Source: Neoceratodus forsteri (taxonomy: Eukaryota > Chordata > Ceratodontiformes > Ceratodontidae). From it: a stretch of 64,000 nucleotides of DNA. Positions 46,301-57,400 of this stretch are shown here, one piece after another (the first letter of the stretch is position 1; each line of letters begins with the position of its first letter). The position numbers and the translations under genes were made by a program. The stretch covers positions 487,891,501-487,955,500 of the forward strand of contig CM057459.1 of assembly GCA_016271365.2 (NCBI GenBank), read 5' to 3'. The notes under the pieces are model-generated. The model worked only from the letters and a program-made list of their open reading frames with translations. It did not search any database and was not told the origin of the DNA.

Positions 46301-47699
46301 GGGATGTATAGGGAGAGGCAACAGCAGCAGAAAACATGAAGTTGTTATCCCTCTGTACAGACAGTTGGTGAGACCCCATCTGGAGTACTGTGTCCAGTTC
46401 TGAGACCCCATCTCCGCAAGGACATAGACAGGATAGAGGTAGTCAGGAGGAGGGCAACTAAAATGGTGCAGGGTCTGCAAGAGAAGCCGATGTGAGAGAC
46501 TAAAGGAGCTTAATATGTATACCCTTGAGGAAAGAAGGGAGAGGGGACATGATAGAAACTTTAAGTACCTCAGTGGAATCAACAAAGTCCAAGAGGGTAG
46601 CATCTTTCAGAAAAAGAGACTTGCAAGAACAAGGGACACAGATTAAAGATAGAAGGAGGGCGGTTCAGGGCAATGTGAGGAAGTATTATTTCACAGAGAG
46701 GGTAGTGGATGCATGGAACCGCCTTCCTGAGGAGGTTGTGGGGTCTAAAACTGTGGGAGAATTCAAGAATGCATAGGACAGACATAAGGCAATTCTTGTG
46801 GGGGGGTAGGAAGAAATAGGCTGTTGGTTAAATAGGATCTGTGGCCTATCCTGTAGGTAGGGAAATGGGCAGACTAGATGGGCCAAGCAGTCCTTATCTG
46901 CCGTCAAAGTCTATGTTTCTATGTTTATAAGTATGTTCAAGTCCAGCACAAATGGGAGCAAGACAAGTAGATGGATTGTGAAATACATTTAGCAAGAATC
47001 TACATTGCAAAGCTTTACAGGATGAGGTGTTTACAGTCCAGAGAAATGGCCAGGTATGAATTGTGGGAGCGAGAGGTGGGAGACCCCCTCATCAGTAGTA
47101 ACCAAATTCACCTCTACGGATTTGCTCTGAGACACCTTTTGCTTTCTCTCAGGTACTTGGCCAGTGCCTGAGGAAAGTACCCAGACGTGGGATTAAGAGG
47201 AAGTTTCCCTGATGGAGCCGAAGAGCTCTTAGGTGGTTTTGGGAGCCACCAGAAAATGTAACCATGAAGTACGGAAGGTGTCCAAGTGGCTGGCAAGGGA
47301 GCCGAGCCAGGGAAAACCCAGAACAGTGTACAAGTTTGGGGTGTGTAACCCAAAGCAGTGTGCAAGTCCAGGCTATGTGCCCAGTGGGTTCAGAGCCTGA
47401 GGGATAAAGTGTTGAGGAAGTGTTCTGGTCTCTTTTAATCTGCATTACCAGGAGTGTAGCCCCGTGGGGGTCCATCTATGCTTTGTTTATTCTGTTTGGA
47501 TGTGAATAAAAGCCACACTTTTTAATCCCACTTCTGGTATTGGACATTACAGTTATTGCTTCCTGTGTTCAGAATTACTTGGGTGCCTCTGTGCAGAATA
47601 GCCAAACCTAGCCTTTGTGCCGAGTGACCTATTCCTCCCCGAACCCAGCCCACCTGGTATTGCTGTCAGATGGCAACGGCAGACCGGGTAGGGGTTACA
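43337..47699 (+). mobile_element. LTR-like relic (~1.5 kb) interrupted by a CR1
   Basis: The left end reads TGTAACTCCCCTGTTACCC (43337) and the right end GTAGGGGTTACA (47688-47699), again TG..CA. CCTA precedes and CCTG follows, a possible 4-bp duplication with one change. A plus-strand GTGAATAAAAGCC near 47500 is a plausible polyadenylation signal, about 200 bp before the end. Without the CR1 at 44169-46927 the block is about 1.6 kb, similar to the solo-LTR candidate at 14896-16598, whose ends it resembles. The left half contains a 97-bp tandem duplication. No coding signal outside the CR1. Confidence 0.5.
44169..46927 (+). pseudogene. CR1 LINE copy: endonuclease, RT and 3' tail
   Basis: The endonuclease starts at VTETWYTENHDWDVN (E-T-W kept) and continues through GGGVALYVKEEIKA, LWVTLETGKGT, DLNMPDVNWS (the usual G-D-F-N is altered) and VTSDHQTVWF. 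The linker is at 44940-45404. RT at 45425-46403 contains KADVIPLHKSG, NYRPVSLTSEVGK, RQHGFTVGRSCQTNLIDFFDW and AYLDFSKAFDTVPHK. The catalytic FADDTK is intact at about 46006-46023. The C-terminal block is at 46670-46776 and the 3' tail is TCTATGTTTCTATGTTT. A base is lost near 45848 (AW-stop instead of AWVKHWL), and there are more indels near 45930 and 46000. It sits inside the LTR-like block at 43337-47699. Confidence 0.92.
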
Positions 47700-47974
47700 C
47701 CTGTATAAAGAAAGTTGAGTTTCCAGTCAGTTCCAGTAGCCTGGCCATGGGCTGGGAAAACTAAAGTGGGAAGAGATCATTTGCTGGAGCAAGAAGGAGA
47801 CCAGGATGAGGCAGTCTGCAAAACAACACTTAAACAACCTGAGATTCATACAGTGTAACCAAAAGTGTTTTACATGGCACATGATTTTCATGCTGGTATC
47901 ACATGGAATATAGAACAGAACAGAATTTCTGGCACACAAAGTGGACCAAAAAAAACTAGCCCCCATCTCCCAAC

Positions 47975-48665
47975 TACTTGATGTGTCCAGTGAGTTGCCC
48001 AGCCCATCAGAGAATAAACAAATCTGATCCCCTCCTCCAACAACCTGATGAGTCCATGCCAACCCAACCCAGTAGGGAATAAAACAAGTCTGTCCCCCTA
48101 CTCCAACAACCTGACAAATCCACTACCTAACCTGACCCAGCAGGGAATAAAAAACAAATCTAGCTCTCTCCCCTCCAACTACCTGACTGGTCCAATACAC
48201 AATCCAGACCATCAGGGGATAAAAATAGTTATGGCACTCACTCCCAAACTATCTGATTGGTCTGGTATGCAACCCAGCCTGACAAGTAATAAAAATATGT
48301 CCCTTTCCCACCAACAACCTGATGGATCCAGTGCCCATTGTGGCCTGTCATGGATTAAAAACATCTGTCCACCTCTATCTGACAGGTCCAGTGACCAACC
48401 TGACCCATCAGGGAATAAAAAAACAAACTGTCCCTCTCCCTCAACAACCTGAGAGATCCCAAGCCCCACCTGTCCTGTCAGGGAGTAAAGAAAATGACAG
48501 CTCTCCCCAACAACCTGACAGATCCAGTGTTCAACAATGCCAATTAGGGAATAATAATAAAAAAAAAATCAGATCCTCCCCCCAACACTCTGACAGGCTC
48601 TGAGCCCAACCCCACAAGGCAAAAGATATAAATAAATCTGTCCATCTCCCCCCTAACATCTTACC
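47975..48665. repeat. ~60-65-bp satellite, about ten units
   Basis: Units follow a pattern like AGGGAATAAAAA..TCTGTCCC, then a C/T-rich stretch, CAACAACCTGACAG and TCCAGTGCCCAACC. Open frames here (for example 48048-48452) are by-products of the period and carry no domain. Confidence 0.85.
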
Positions 48666-48669
48666 AGGC

Positions 48670-49600
48670 AGGTAGAAAGCGGAGTGCCACAGGAGTAGGT
48701 ACTGGGCCCGTTGCTTTTTTGTATATATTAATATAGGTGACCTAAAAATAAGTAATGGTATCAAATTAGTCAAATTTGCGGACAATGTCAAGATCGAAGG
48801 CGTGGTCGATTCATTTGATGACAGACTAAGGTTTGGTGAAGATATCTTGACTGTGGTTGATTGGGCAGAGACAAACGGGATGAAGCTGAATCTGTAGAAG
48901 TGTAGTATTTTGCACATGGGGAAGGAACGTAGGACAGGATTATAACAATCTTGAAAACATCAGAGTGTAAAAAGGATCTGGGAATATATATTAAGAATGA
49001 TTTAAAAAGTGAAGCCCACTGTAAATATGTAGCACATAAAGCTATGTACTTGATGAATAGTGTGAGGAGAAGCATCTTTTCCAGAAAATGAAACAGTTTT
49101 GCTGCCTGTATACAACAGTTACATTAGACCAATTTTGGACTATGGTACACCAAGCTGGAGTCCATATTTAATGATAGATATAAGATTAATTGAAAGACTG
49201 CAAAGCACATTCACTGAACTAATAGCAGGTTGTAGGGGAAAGTCACATAAAGAGAGGTTGGGTTGCCTACAATTATGGCCATTGGATCTACGATGAAAAT
49301 GATGGGATTTACTCTTGCTATACAGGATTTTGAAAGATGTTAAGTTGAGGGGAAATTTGAGATTAAAATTTAAGGACCACAGATATGGCATGAGAGGAGA
49401 CATGTTTCAAATTAAGGAAAAAAGTATCGAACTGAGGAATGGAAACACAGCTTTGTGTCCAGATCTATCAAATGGTGGAATGAATTACCAGTAGAAGTAA
49501 TCAATGCAACTAGTTTTCATGCATTTAAAACTAGACTAGATAGATATTTAGAGGTTAGTAAAGTTGTTACTTCCACTGTGTAGTGGGGAAAACTGATATG
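48670..49600 (+). pseudogene. Non-LTR RT fragment inserted in the satellite
   Basis: Plus-strand text, with frameshifts, reads like a palm: GPLLF.IYI..GDL, then KFADNVKIEG where FADD has become FADN (about 48772-48785). KCSILHMGK and KKDLGIYIKNDLKSE follow, then PVYNSYIRPILDYGTPSWSPYL at 49099-49170. The C-terminal KWWNELPVEVINATSFHAFKTRLDRYLE region lies at about 49470-49555. This matches the CR1/Rex group thumb and C-terminus. The endonuclease and RT fingers are missing. It lies between satellite units and appears to have inserted into them. Confidence 0.75.
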
Positions 49601-49639
49601 GGCTGCAGCCTTCTGTTGTCTTAATGTTCCAAGTATGAT

Positions 49640-49735
49640 ACCCAAGGTGCTCTAGGAGGCCCATCAGGGAATAAAGAGAATCAGCCCCTTTTTCTTCAAT
49701 GACCTGATGGGTCCTCTGCCCAACCTGACCTGTGT
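49640..49735. repeat. Satellite unit beyond the RT insertion
   Basis: CCCATCAGGGAATAAAGAGAATC and CCTGATGGGTCC resume the ~60-bp pattern after the RT relic (about 1.5 units). Confidence 0.65.
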
Positions 49736-50149
49736 ATTAAGTGAAACAGAGATACAGAGGAGCTGCAGCAAAGGAGCAAGCAGAAAGTGGAATAGGCAGG
49801 GTAATAAAACATTGCTATCCTCATGCACATCCACTCAGGTCACAGTGAGTGGTTCAAACACTGCGTGAGAGGCTTGGAGCTGCTGCCAGACTACTGCTGC
49901 TACTAACCTATTCAGGCAACTCCACCTCCTCCAGCTTGCAGCACACCAGCATAAGAGACAGGACTGAGGGGGACTGATGGCACACACTTCCATGGCTGTA
50001 ACCCCAAGTGCCAGTGATCCTGGCTCCACCCCCTGACTCTCCATCTCTCCCTCTTTCCTCCTCTCAGACCTCAATCTCAGCTCTGCACTCTTCCCAACGT
50101 GCACATGGAGATCACAGTACCATGCAAGCTCCAAGTCAGCCTAGTGTCT
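49736..50149. other. Unassigned sequence within the satellite
   Basis: About 410 bp with no satellite period and no recognised gene, rich in CT/CA. It may be another insertion. Confidence 0.4.
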
Positions 50150-50645
50150 GCAGAATGGTCCAGTGCCCAACTTGGCCAATCAGGGAATAAGACAAAATCT
50201 GTTCCCCTCCCACAAACTATATATTGGGTCCAGTGCCAACACTATCTGTTAAAGCATAAAAAAATCTGTCTCTGCCTCCTCCTCCTCCCCCTCCAACACC
50301 ACCCAGCTATCTGATGAGTCATGGAGCCAAAGCAGGACTGTCAATGAATAAAAAAAATCTATCCCCTCCTGTCAACAACCTGACAAATCCCAAGCTTGAC
50401 CTGGCCTGTCAGGGAATACCAACAAAAAGAAAACTGTTTCCCTCCTCCAAATGACAACACAGGTCTGATGTCCAACCTGGCACATAAGGGAATAAAAACA
50501 TCTGGCCTTTCCTACCAACTGCCTGACAGGTCTGGTGCCAAATCTGGCACATCAGGGAATAAAAAAAACATCTGTTCCTCTCCACCCAACCATCTGACAG
50601 CCTCGGTGTCCTACTCGGACCATACGAGAATAATATAAATGGTGA
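50150..50645. repeat. ~60-65-bp satellite, right block, about seven units
   Basis: The same pattern as 47975-48665 (CAGGGAATAAAAA..ATCTGTTCC..CATCTGACAG..). Confidence 0.8.
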
Positions 50646-51099
50646 TACGGAAGGAGAAATGTTAGTGAGTTTGGTGCTGGGGGATGAATCTAATTGCCTG
50701 ATGCTGAGTGGACTTCAACCATTGTGTACAGTCCAGGAACCATTACTGAAAAGCTGTACTGCTGCATCCAAGCCCTCCCCATGGGCACTGCATAAAAACA
50801 TCTATGAAACTGACATTGCATGGGGTCCTCGTATACTGTATCTACAATTATAACAGTGAAACTGGTAAAAAAAAACAATAAAACAGGCTTTTTAGCACCA
50901 GCTAAATCTCATTGATTCTACTACCATTCTTCCTGATGATGTCTTTATTTCTTTACTGAGTACAATTTTTACATTCTCTATCTTAGCCTTCACCGTCCCC
51001 TCAGTTAGTCCCTTCTAATTATCCATCTCCCTACTTGCAGTGTTTCTACTTCTCGGTCCTAAGAAGTGTTTACCTTACTCCCTCACCTCTCAGTTTCTG
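50646..51099. other. Unassigned sequence
   Basis: About 450 bp with no recognised gene. An A-run lies near 50866-50882. Confidence 0.35.
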
Positions 51100-51871
51100 A
51101 TATCTCCTACTAACCATTAGTTATTCATCTATCCTGCTCTAACTTATACCCGGTTGACTTGCCTGACCTGTCCCCTATTATTTCTCATTACCATGCTTAC
51201 TTTTTGCCTCCTTCTTTTTACTGGCAGTGCTCCATCTCCCCACTTCACCTTGAAGTGCTAATTAATCACTTTTTTTTATCCCACCACTACTTTTGCTCTC
51301 TGCAGTATCAGAGACCTTTTACTCTGTTACTTCTATTCCTTCTCCTAATCCTTCTTACCAGGGATGTTGAGTTTAATCATGGTCCAGTTGTCTCCATCCC
51401 CCCTTCTTCTCTTCTTAAAGGTTTAAGGATATACCATCTAACCTCTTGCGGCCTTCGTCCAAAACTTGACCAGGTCAGGCTTTGGGTCCTCCAAGACATT
51501 CTGGTTATTACTGAGTCCTGGTTTTCCTCTAGGGTCAGTGACGGTATGGTTTCCATTCCTGACTATATGATTCACAGACAAGACCATGAAAAATGCATTG
51601 GTGGTGCCATTTATTCAAAACTAAGTTTCACTTGTGATGTGAGCACTAAGCCTACTGTCCCCTCCTTGCTTGAAGTACTCCTTTGTCAACTCTCTCTTCC
51701 TTCCTCGCTACCTAATTTTGTTGGTGGCATGTATCCCAAATCTAAACCTGACTCTGTGTTATCCTCCGGTCTATTTGTTTTCTGTCTTGCCTCCTCTGGT
51801 GAGCTTTTGATTCTTGGTGACTTTAATCTGGATTGGCTCTCACCCTCTTCTGTTCACAAAATTGATGCACT
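51100..51871 (+). pseudogene. LINE endonuclease with upstream 2A-like motif, truncated
   Basis: An open frame from 51159 starts with a hydrophobic Leu-rich stretch (LLLLFLLLILL, residues 56-66). It then reads DVEFNHGP (residues 69-76, 51363-51386). This is one residue from the D-V/I-E-x-N-P-G-P pattern of 2A ribosome-skipping peptides, with His in place of Pro. The APE-type endonuclease follows: ILVITESWFSS (catalytic Glu) and LLILGDFNLDWL (catalytic Asp and Asn), and the frame ends at KIDALNLFVF. Some LINE clades carry 2A-like sequences 5' of the endonuclease. The copy is cut by the L1 3' end at 51872. An RT was not found. Confidence 0.72.
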
Positions 51872-52790
51872 AAATCTTTTTGTTTTTAATGAATAATTTT
51901 ATTGAATATTTCATTATACATACACAGAAACACATAACACACCAATTTAACAGTGAACATACACATCGAAAAACTACACAAACAATAAAAAATGCTACTA
52001 AACAATACCACCCCGGGACCACTATATGTGATACACTCACATAAATCCACTGACTATTTTACCTGCACCAGAATTGGTTATATATGACCCTTGTCCATCT
52101 GTTGCGGTACAAGAAAGGCCTACCTCTTGACATGTCTTAACTTCCGAAACATAATGTCAGGGCTATAATACTATAGTCCACTGTGACCAACCTAATGTTT
52201 CTCATGCCAGAATTTCCAGGATTGGCACACCTTCCCCACTACTCAGGAACTCAAAGAACGGGAGCCACCAAGCATCCAATTGTTCTGTCTGTAAGTGGAG
52301 GTGGGCCATTAATTTCTTCATTTCTCTAATTTGATTGCAGTAGGATAACCACTGTGATGCCAGAAGACATTGATCTGAAAGACACTTTTTAGTAATGGCT
52401 TTGGCAATTGCCGCAATAAGGATGTTAAACAAGTACTTTTGCCCCAGGGTATGAATCTCAGGAGACAAGCCCCTAAGCACCAAAACTTTGCATTCATTTT
52501 CTTTGGGCACCCCCAGAAAATATGTTCGTGAGTCCCAAACTGTCCACATCCCCTTCAGCAGCTGTCAGAAGTGAACTTCTCATAGTGTTTAGTTATCACT
52601 GGTGTCCTAAAGAAGCATGTCAGTACCTGCCATCTAAACTCCCTCTACGAGGGCAAACCTGTTGTCCTATATGCTTGCACCCATATTTGAGTCCATTTGT
52701 TGTCAGAACTTTTGTTCCCAATTCGACTTCCCATTTGTGCATGCAAGAGCTCTAAAACTGAGCTAGGAAAATCCTCCTTTTTCTCTTTTA
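51872..52790 (-). mobile_element. L1-type LINE 3' end (ORF2 C-terminus)
   Basis: On the plus strand it opens with a T-rich run, and the minus strand carries AATAAA near 51900, as at an L1 3' end. The minus-strand segment 52202-52549 and the sequence upstream to about 52780 give an ORF2 C-terminal region: VLTCFFRTPVITKHYEKF, CWRGCG, GTHEHIFWGCP. It has the usual zinc-like cysteine pair before an Ile/Leu-rich tail. Heavily 5'-truncated, it interrupts the endonuclease relic at 51100-51871. The 5' edge is approximate and no clear target duplication was found. Confidence 0.72.
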
Positions 52791-53604
52791 TTTTAATTTT
52801 TCTGTGCCTGCAGGAGAGCTAAATTAGTTGTATTGTGACTCTTGCGAAGCTTGTTCAGTCCGGGGTCTTAAATTTTATCTGTAGTTTTAAACAGTTAGTG
52901 TAAGGCATAGGGCATAAGTGTCAGGAAGGGCCAGGATAGTGAGACAGCTTGATGAGCTAGTTTTCTTGTTTTTAGGTAGGGTGTTTTGAGTGCTACTTAC
53001 TGTTACCGCAGTGGAGCCTTTTGGGAGGTGTGGAGGAGTGGAGAATCTGAGGAGTGAGTGGGCGGCCTTTGAAGAAGAGTCATGGTGTGGAAGCCTGCTG
53101 TGGTTGCCATTCCATCTTTGGCTATCAGGTGTCTCTGTGGAGGTTTGGTCCTGATTGGAGGTGCACCCCAGGATCCTTCCTGGATTTTCACCTCACGGGA
53201 AGACTGCCAGCATTTGCGCTGCAAGAAGAGCCGGTGTATTGCGATGTGGGTGCGGGCCTAGTCACACTCTCATGTTCAGCCACTGTATCTGATTTGGAGG
53301 ATTCATTGGTGTGCATAATTTATAATCAGCAGGCTTTGACCCTTGTCGCTGGCATCGCTGGTCCCAGTCAGGGAATTTCCCATTGTGTAATAACCTAGTT
53401 TGGGACCTCACTCGGTGCTAGTGAGAGAAGCACCTAGAATGAGTCTCGACTTTGGGCTGGTGAGTCTGCCTGTTTTTTGACTGCTCGTGCTTGTTCCTGA
53501 ACTGGAATTGTGTTATGATGTTCTACCCAGCATTGGTGAGAGCTTGCTGAGTTTGGACTGACTGACAGCCAGGCCCTCCTGAAGGTCTCTTCTGTCATTT
53601 ACAT
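52791..53604. other. Unassigned sequence
   Basis: About 800 bp with no recognised gene. A 114-codon open frame at 53054-53398 shows no motif I know, and its composition resembles LINE 5' UTR sequence. Confidence 0.4.
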
Positions 53605-54054
53605 AGAAACATAGAAGTTGATGGCAGATAGGGACCACAAGGCCCATCCAGTCTGCCCATTTCTTTTTATACCTTATAAATGTGCCATGGGCCTTTGCTC
53701 TGTCAGTGGCCTATCTATTCATACTCATCTGTATTGCTCCCTTATGCCTATTCCATGCCTGTTTGAAGCCATGCACTGTATTCATAACCACCACTGCCTG
53801 AGGTAGACAATTCCATGCATCCACCACCCTTTCTGTGAAAAAGAACTTCCTCACATTATCCCTTAATCGGCCTCCCTCTAATCTCATGCTGTGTCCTCTT
53901 GTCCTGCTGTTTTTCTTATATTGAAACACGTTAGACCCTTTCACCTTGTTAATGCCCTTCAGGTGTTTGAATGTTTCGATCATATCACATCTCTCCCTCC
54001 TTTGGTCTAGGGTATACATATTGAGCTCCATTAATCTGTCCTCATATGTCTTCT
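53605..54054 (-). pseudogene. CR1 LINE copy, 3' part (RT C-terminus and tail)
   Basis: The minus-strand 3' tail ends in CTATGTTTCTATG at about 53605. The segment 53711-54031 encodes LNMYTLDQRRERCDMIETF, NVFQYKKNSRTRGH, NVRKFFFTERVVDAWNCLP. This is the standard CR1 C-terminus. It stops at the 15-bp duplication (54040-54054) and the same copy resumes at 60893. Confidence 0.88.
54040..54054. repeat. 15-bp target-site duplication of L1 (left copy)
   Basis: CCTCATATGTCTTCT here and CTTCATATGCCTTCT at 60893-60907 differ at two positions. Both fit the same place in CR1, between the RPHLEYCVQY and LNMYTL regions. Confidence 0.8.
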
Positions 54055-54476
54055 TTTTTTTTTGCTGTTTAATTTTTTATTGTCATTTTCTTTTCTTACA
54101 ATAATGAAAACACTTATTCTAAGAAGGAGAACTGTTATAGAGTTGTTGGTTACATAGACAACTCGACATCAGAGCATATGAAGGATAACTGTTACCAATT
54201 AACAGATGCTTACCCCGATACATACAACTCTTAACTTTAAGGTGTTGGACAGGCAAGGCTTCCATGCTCCATATTTCTACCTCGTGGGACTCTTTGTGGC
54301 TTCGGGTGCTGTTTAGGCTTCTGACACCCTAGCTAAAAAAAAAAACAAACACAAAGAACCACTATTCTATATACTATTAAGTGCACTTATATATATTTTA
54401 GGGAGGCAGTACAATACAACGTATACATACATTCCTGGATAAACAAGTGTGATAAATCCATTTACACAGTCCTATT

Positions 54477-57400
54477 ACGTAGCAGAAATCCTGGTTATAA
54501 AGTTTTCAACCCACTCCAGTTTTGGGGGTGGCATATCTGGTAAAGGGGGTCCAACATTTTTCATAGATTCCTAGGGAATTATTTATCAGGTGAGAGATTT
54601 TGTCCATACTGGCAATATGAACCATGGAGGTGAGAAGCTCTTGGACACTTGGAATCACTGTAGTTCTCCATCTACAAACAAGGAGCCACTTTGCTTGCAT
54701 GGTCCATAGGGCTAGCCAACGGTATTCTAGCTCTTGAAGATGGGGAGCTTCTGATTTCATACCCAGGAGAAGTAGGGGAAGGGATCGAGGAATGTCTTTC
54801 TTCAGGACTTTAGCCCCTATCTAGCATACATTATCCCATACCTGTTGTATTAGTTGACAAGACCAGACAATATGGAACAAGTCTCCATGGAGGGAGTTAC
54901 ACCTCCAACATAAATTGGAGCTTATTACCCCAGCCTTATATAGTACCACCGGTGTACGGTACCATGAGTGGAGAATTTTATTTTGTATTAATCTGCTCCT
55001 TGCATCTGTAAAATATTTTTGGGCCCCTTTCCAGCATTCTTTCCACTGTAGATCTGTAAACTCGTTGCAAAGCCCCTCCCACCTCTGCTTAGACTTTTCA
55101 GTTTGACTGGGTAGTGTGTCCCAGAGGGTACCATATATTAAGCTAGCCAGACCCCTTCTTTTTGTTAACCAAAAGGGTACAGTCTGGGTGTCCCCTTTTG
55201 CTACCTGGATCATATATTTCTGAGATGTACTACATATTTGTAGGTATTTCCAGAAATCGGAAGTGGGAATTGACCATCTGGCCTGCAGGTTGGCAAACGA
55301 GTCTATTGCCATAGAGGATGGAGCAAGTATATCTTCCAACTTGGTGATACCCTTGTCTGCCCACCCTTTCCAATACACAGGTCTTTTATCTATACACAGG
55401 TTATCATTCCCCCACAGTGGGGTTAATTTGATGGGTGTTAAGTCCACTTTCAACTTACTCCTTATTTTTACCCAACATTTTATGGAGGCTTCTATCGTGG
55501 GATGCATTTTAAGGTTTGTTGGGGGGTTATTATAGACCAGAAGTGACAAGAAGATCTTTTGACTTACAGCCTGTTCTGTATCCACCCATTGAGGTTGGGG
55601 AGTGGTTCCTATAGCCAGCCAGCATAGGGATTGCGCCATGTGAAAGGCCCACTTGCAACCTTCGAACCAAGGAAGACTCCACCCACCTAAGCTCCAGTGT
55701 GCCCTAAGTTTGTTCCTACTATACCTGGGGTGTTTCCCTTTCCATAAAAATCTGCCGATTACCTTATCTATCTTCTGGATCCAGTTCTGTGATAAGAAAA
55801 GGGTAATATGTGTCAGGAGATAAAACATTTTGGGGGCTAAGATCATCTTAATCGCAGCTATTTTGCCTGCTAGGGTTAAATGGAGTTTAGTCCACCTGGA
55901 CATATCCTCCTGTAGGTCCATTAGGAGGGGATGGAGATTGTATTCCCAGTGTTTAGAGAGCTCGGCAGAAAATTGAATACCTAGATATGTAATATTTTCC
56001 CTGGCCCATTTCAGACCAGTATTACCCAGTACTGTCGGTTGGCACCTAGGGTTAAGAGGGAGGACTTCCGTTTTGGTGGAATTAAGCTGAAGGCCTGACA
56101 TTCCTCTAAAGTGGCGTAAAGTATTAAGTATAGAGGGTAGTGCCTCAGCCACACCTGCTGCAAGGACCAGAAGGTCATCTGCATAGAGAAGGGTAGTATA
56201 TTCCTTACTATCAGCAGGGATCCCCTTAATAGTCTTGTTATCCCTAAGAGTAGCAGCTAAAGGTTCCACAGCCAGCACAAAGAGGAGTGGGGACAAAGGG
56301 CAGCCTTGTCTAGTGCCTCAGGCCAACTCGAAAGGTGGGGATATAGTCAAATTAGTCAGTAATCTGGCCAATGGGGAATTATATAGAGCTGTTACCCACG
56401 AGCGAAAACGAAGGCCTATTCCCAGTTTTACCAACACTGCATGGAGGTAATCCCGCTCCAAGGAGTAGAGCGCCTTTTCCAAATCTATAGCTACCGCAGC
56501 TGCCGGGGTAAACAATTGAGAGGCGATATGGGTTAAATTAATCAGGGTTGTAAGATGGTCTGCACTGTATCTACCGGGGACAAAGCCAACTTGAGAAGGG
56601 TATATAAGCTGCAGTAACAGGGGTCCTAATCTCAGCGCTATGGCTTTAGTAAATATTTTACTGTCCACATTAAGGAGTGAGATTGGGCTGTAGCTACCTG
56701 GGGATGTGGGGTCTTTCCCTTTCTTGGGCAGCACTGTAATAACCACTTCTCTTAATGTGGGAGGTAAGATCCCTTGCACTTCCGCTTCAACATAAGTTTG
56801 TTGAAGAACTGGAGCAATAATGTCAGTTAAGGCCTGCCAAAACTCCACTAAATAACCATCCCCATCCGGAGCTTTACCTGGTTTAAGAGAGAGCAAGGCC
56901 TTCTTTATTTCATCTATGGTTAATGGGGCATCTAATTGTTCAGCCTGCTGTGGGATTGTAGTGGGAAGGTGTAGTGTATGCAAAAAAGCCTGAATTGCTT
57001 GGGGGTCTGCCTGTCTGGATGAAGCATACAAGGTTTGATAATATTCTGCCATAACTGCATTTAATTCCTCACTTTTAGTGTGCATCACTCCTGTAGTATC
57101 TCTCAGCCCAGCTATGTAATGGTCCATTTGCTGTTTCTTTACCTATAAGCTAATACCTTCCCCCCTTTTTCTCTCCCTTCCCAATATTTGTGTTTCAGTC
57201 TCAAAATGGAGAGTTCAGTTTTCCTTGATAAAAGAGAGTTTATCTCCATCTCGAGACCAACTACCTTCCTATGAAGAGAATCATGGCCGGCTTTCCCTCT
57301 TTGCTCCTTATGCTGCCACTGTGCTACTTTAAGCTCATCTTCCAGGTCTTTCAGTTTTTGCTCCCTGCCTCTCTTTCTAGCCTCTACATAAGCAATGATC

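Noticed and set aside
48048..48603. Open frames of 93-134 codons over the Pro/Ser/Asn-rich region
   Set aside because: They follow the ~60-bp satellite period in several frames and have no domain.
53054..53398. 114-codon open frame as a host exon
   Set aside because: No motif, no convincing splice context, and surrounded by LINE sequence.
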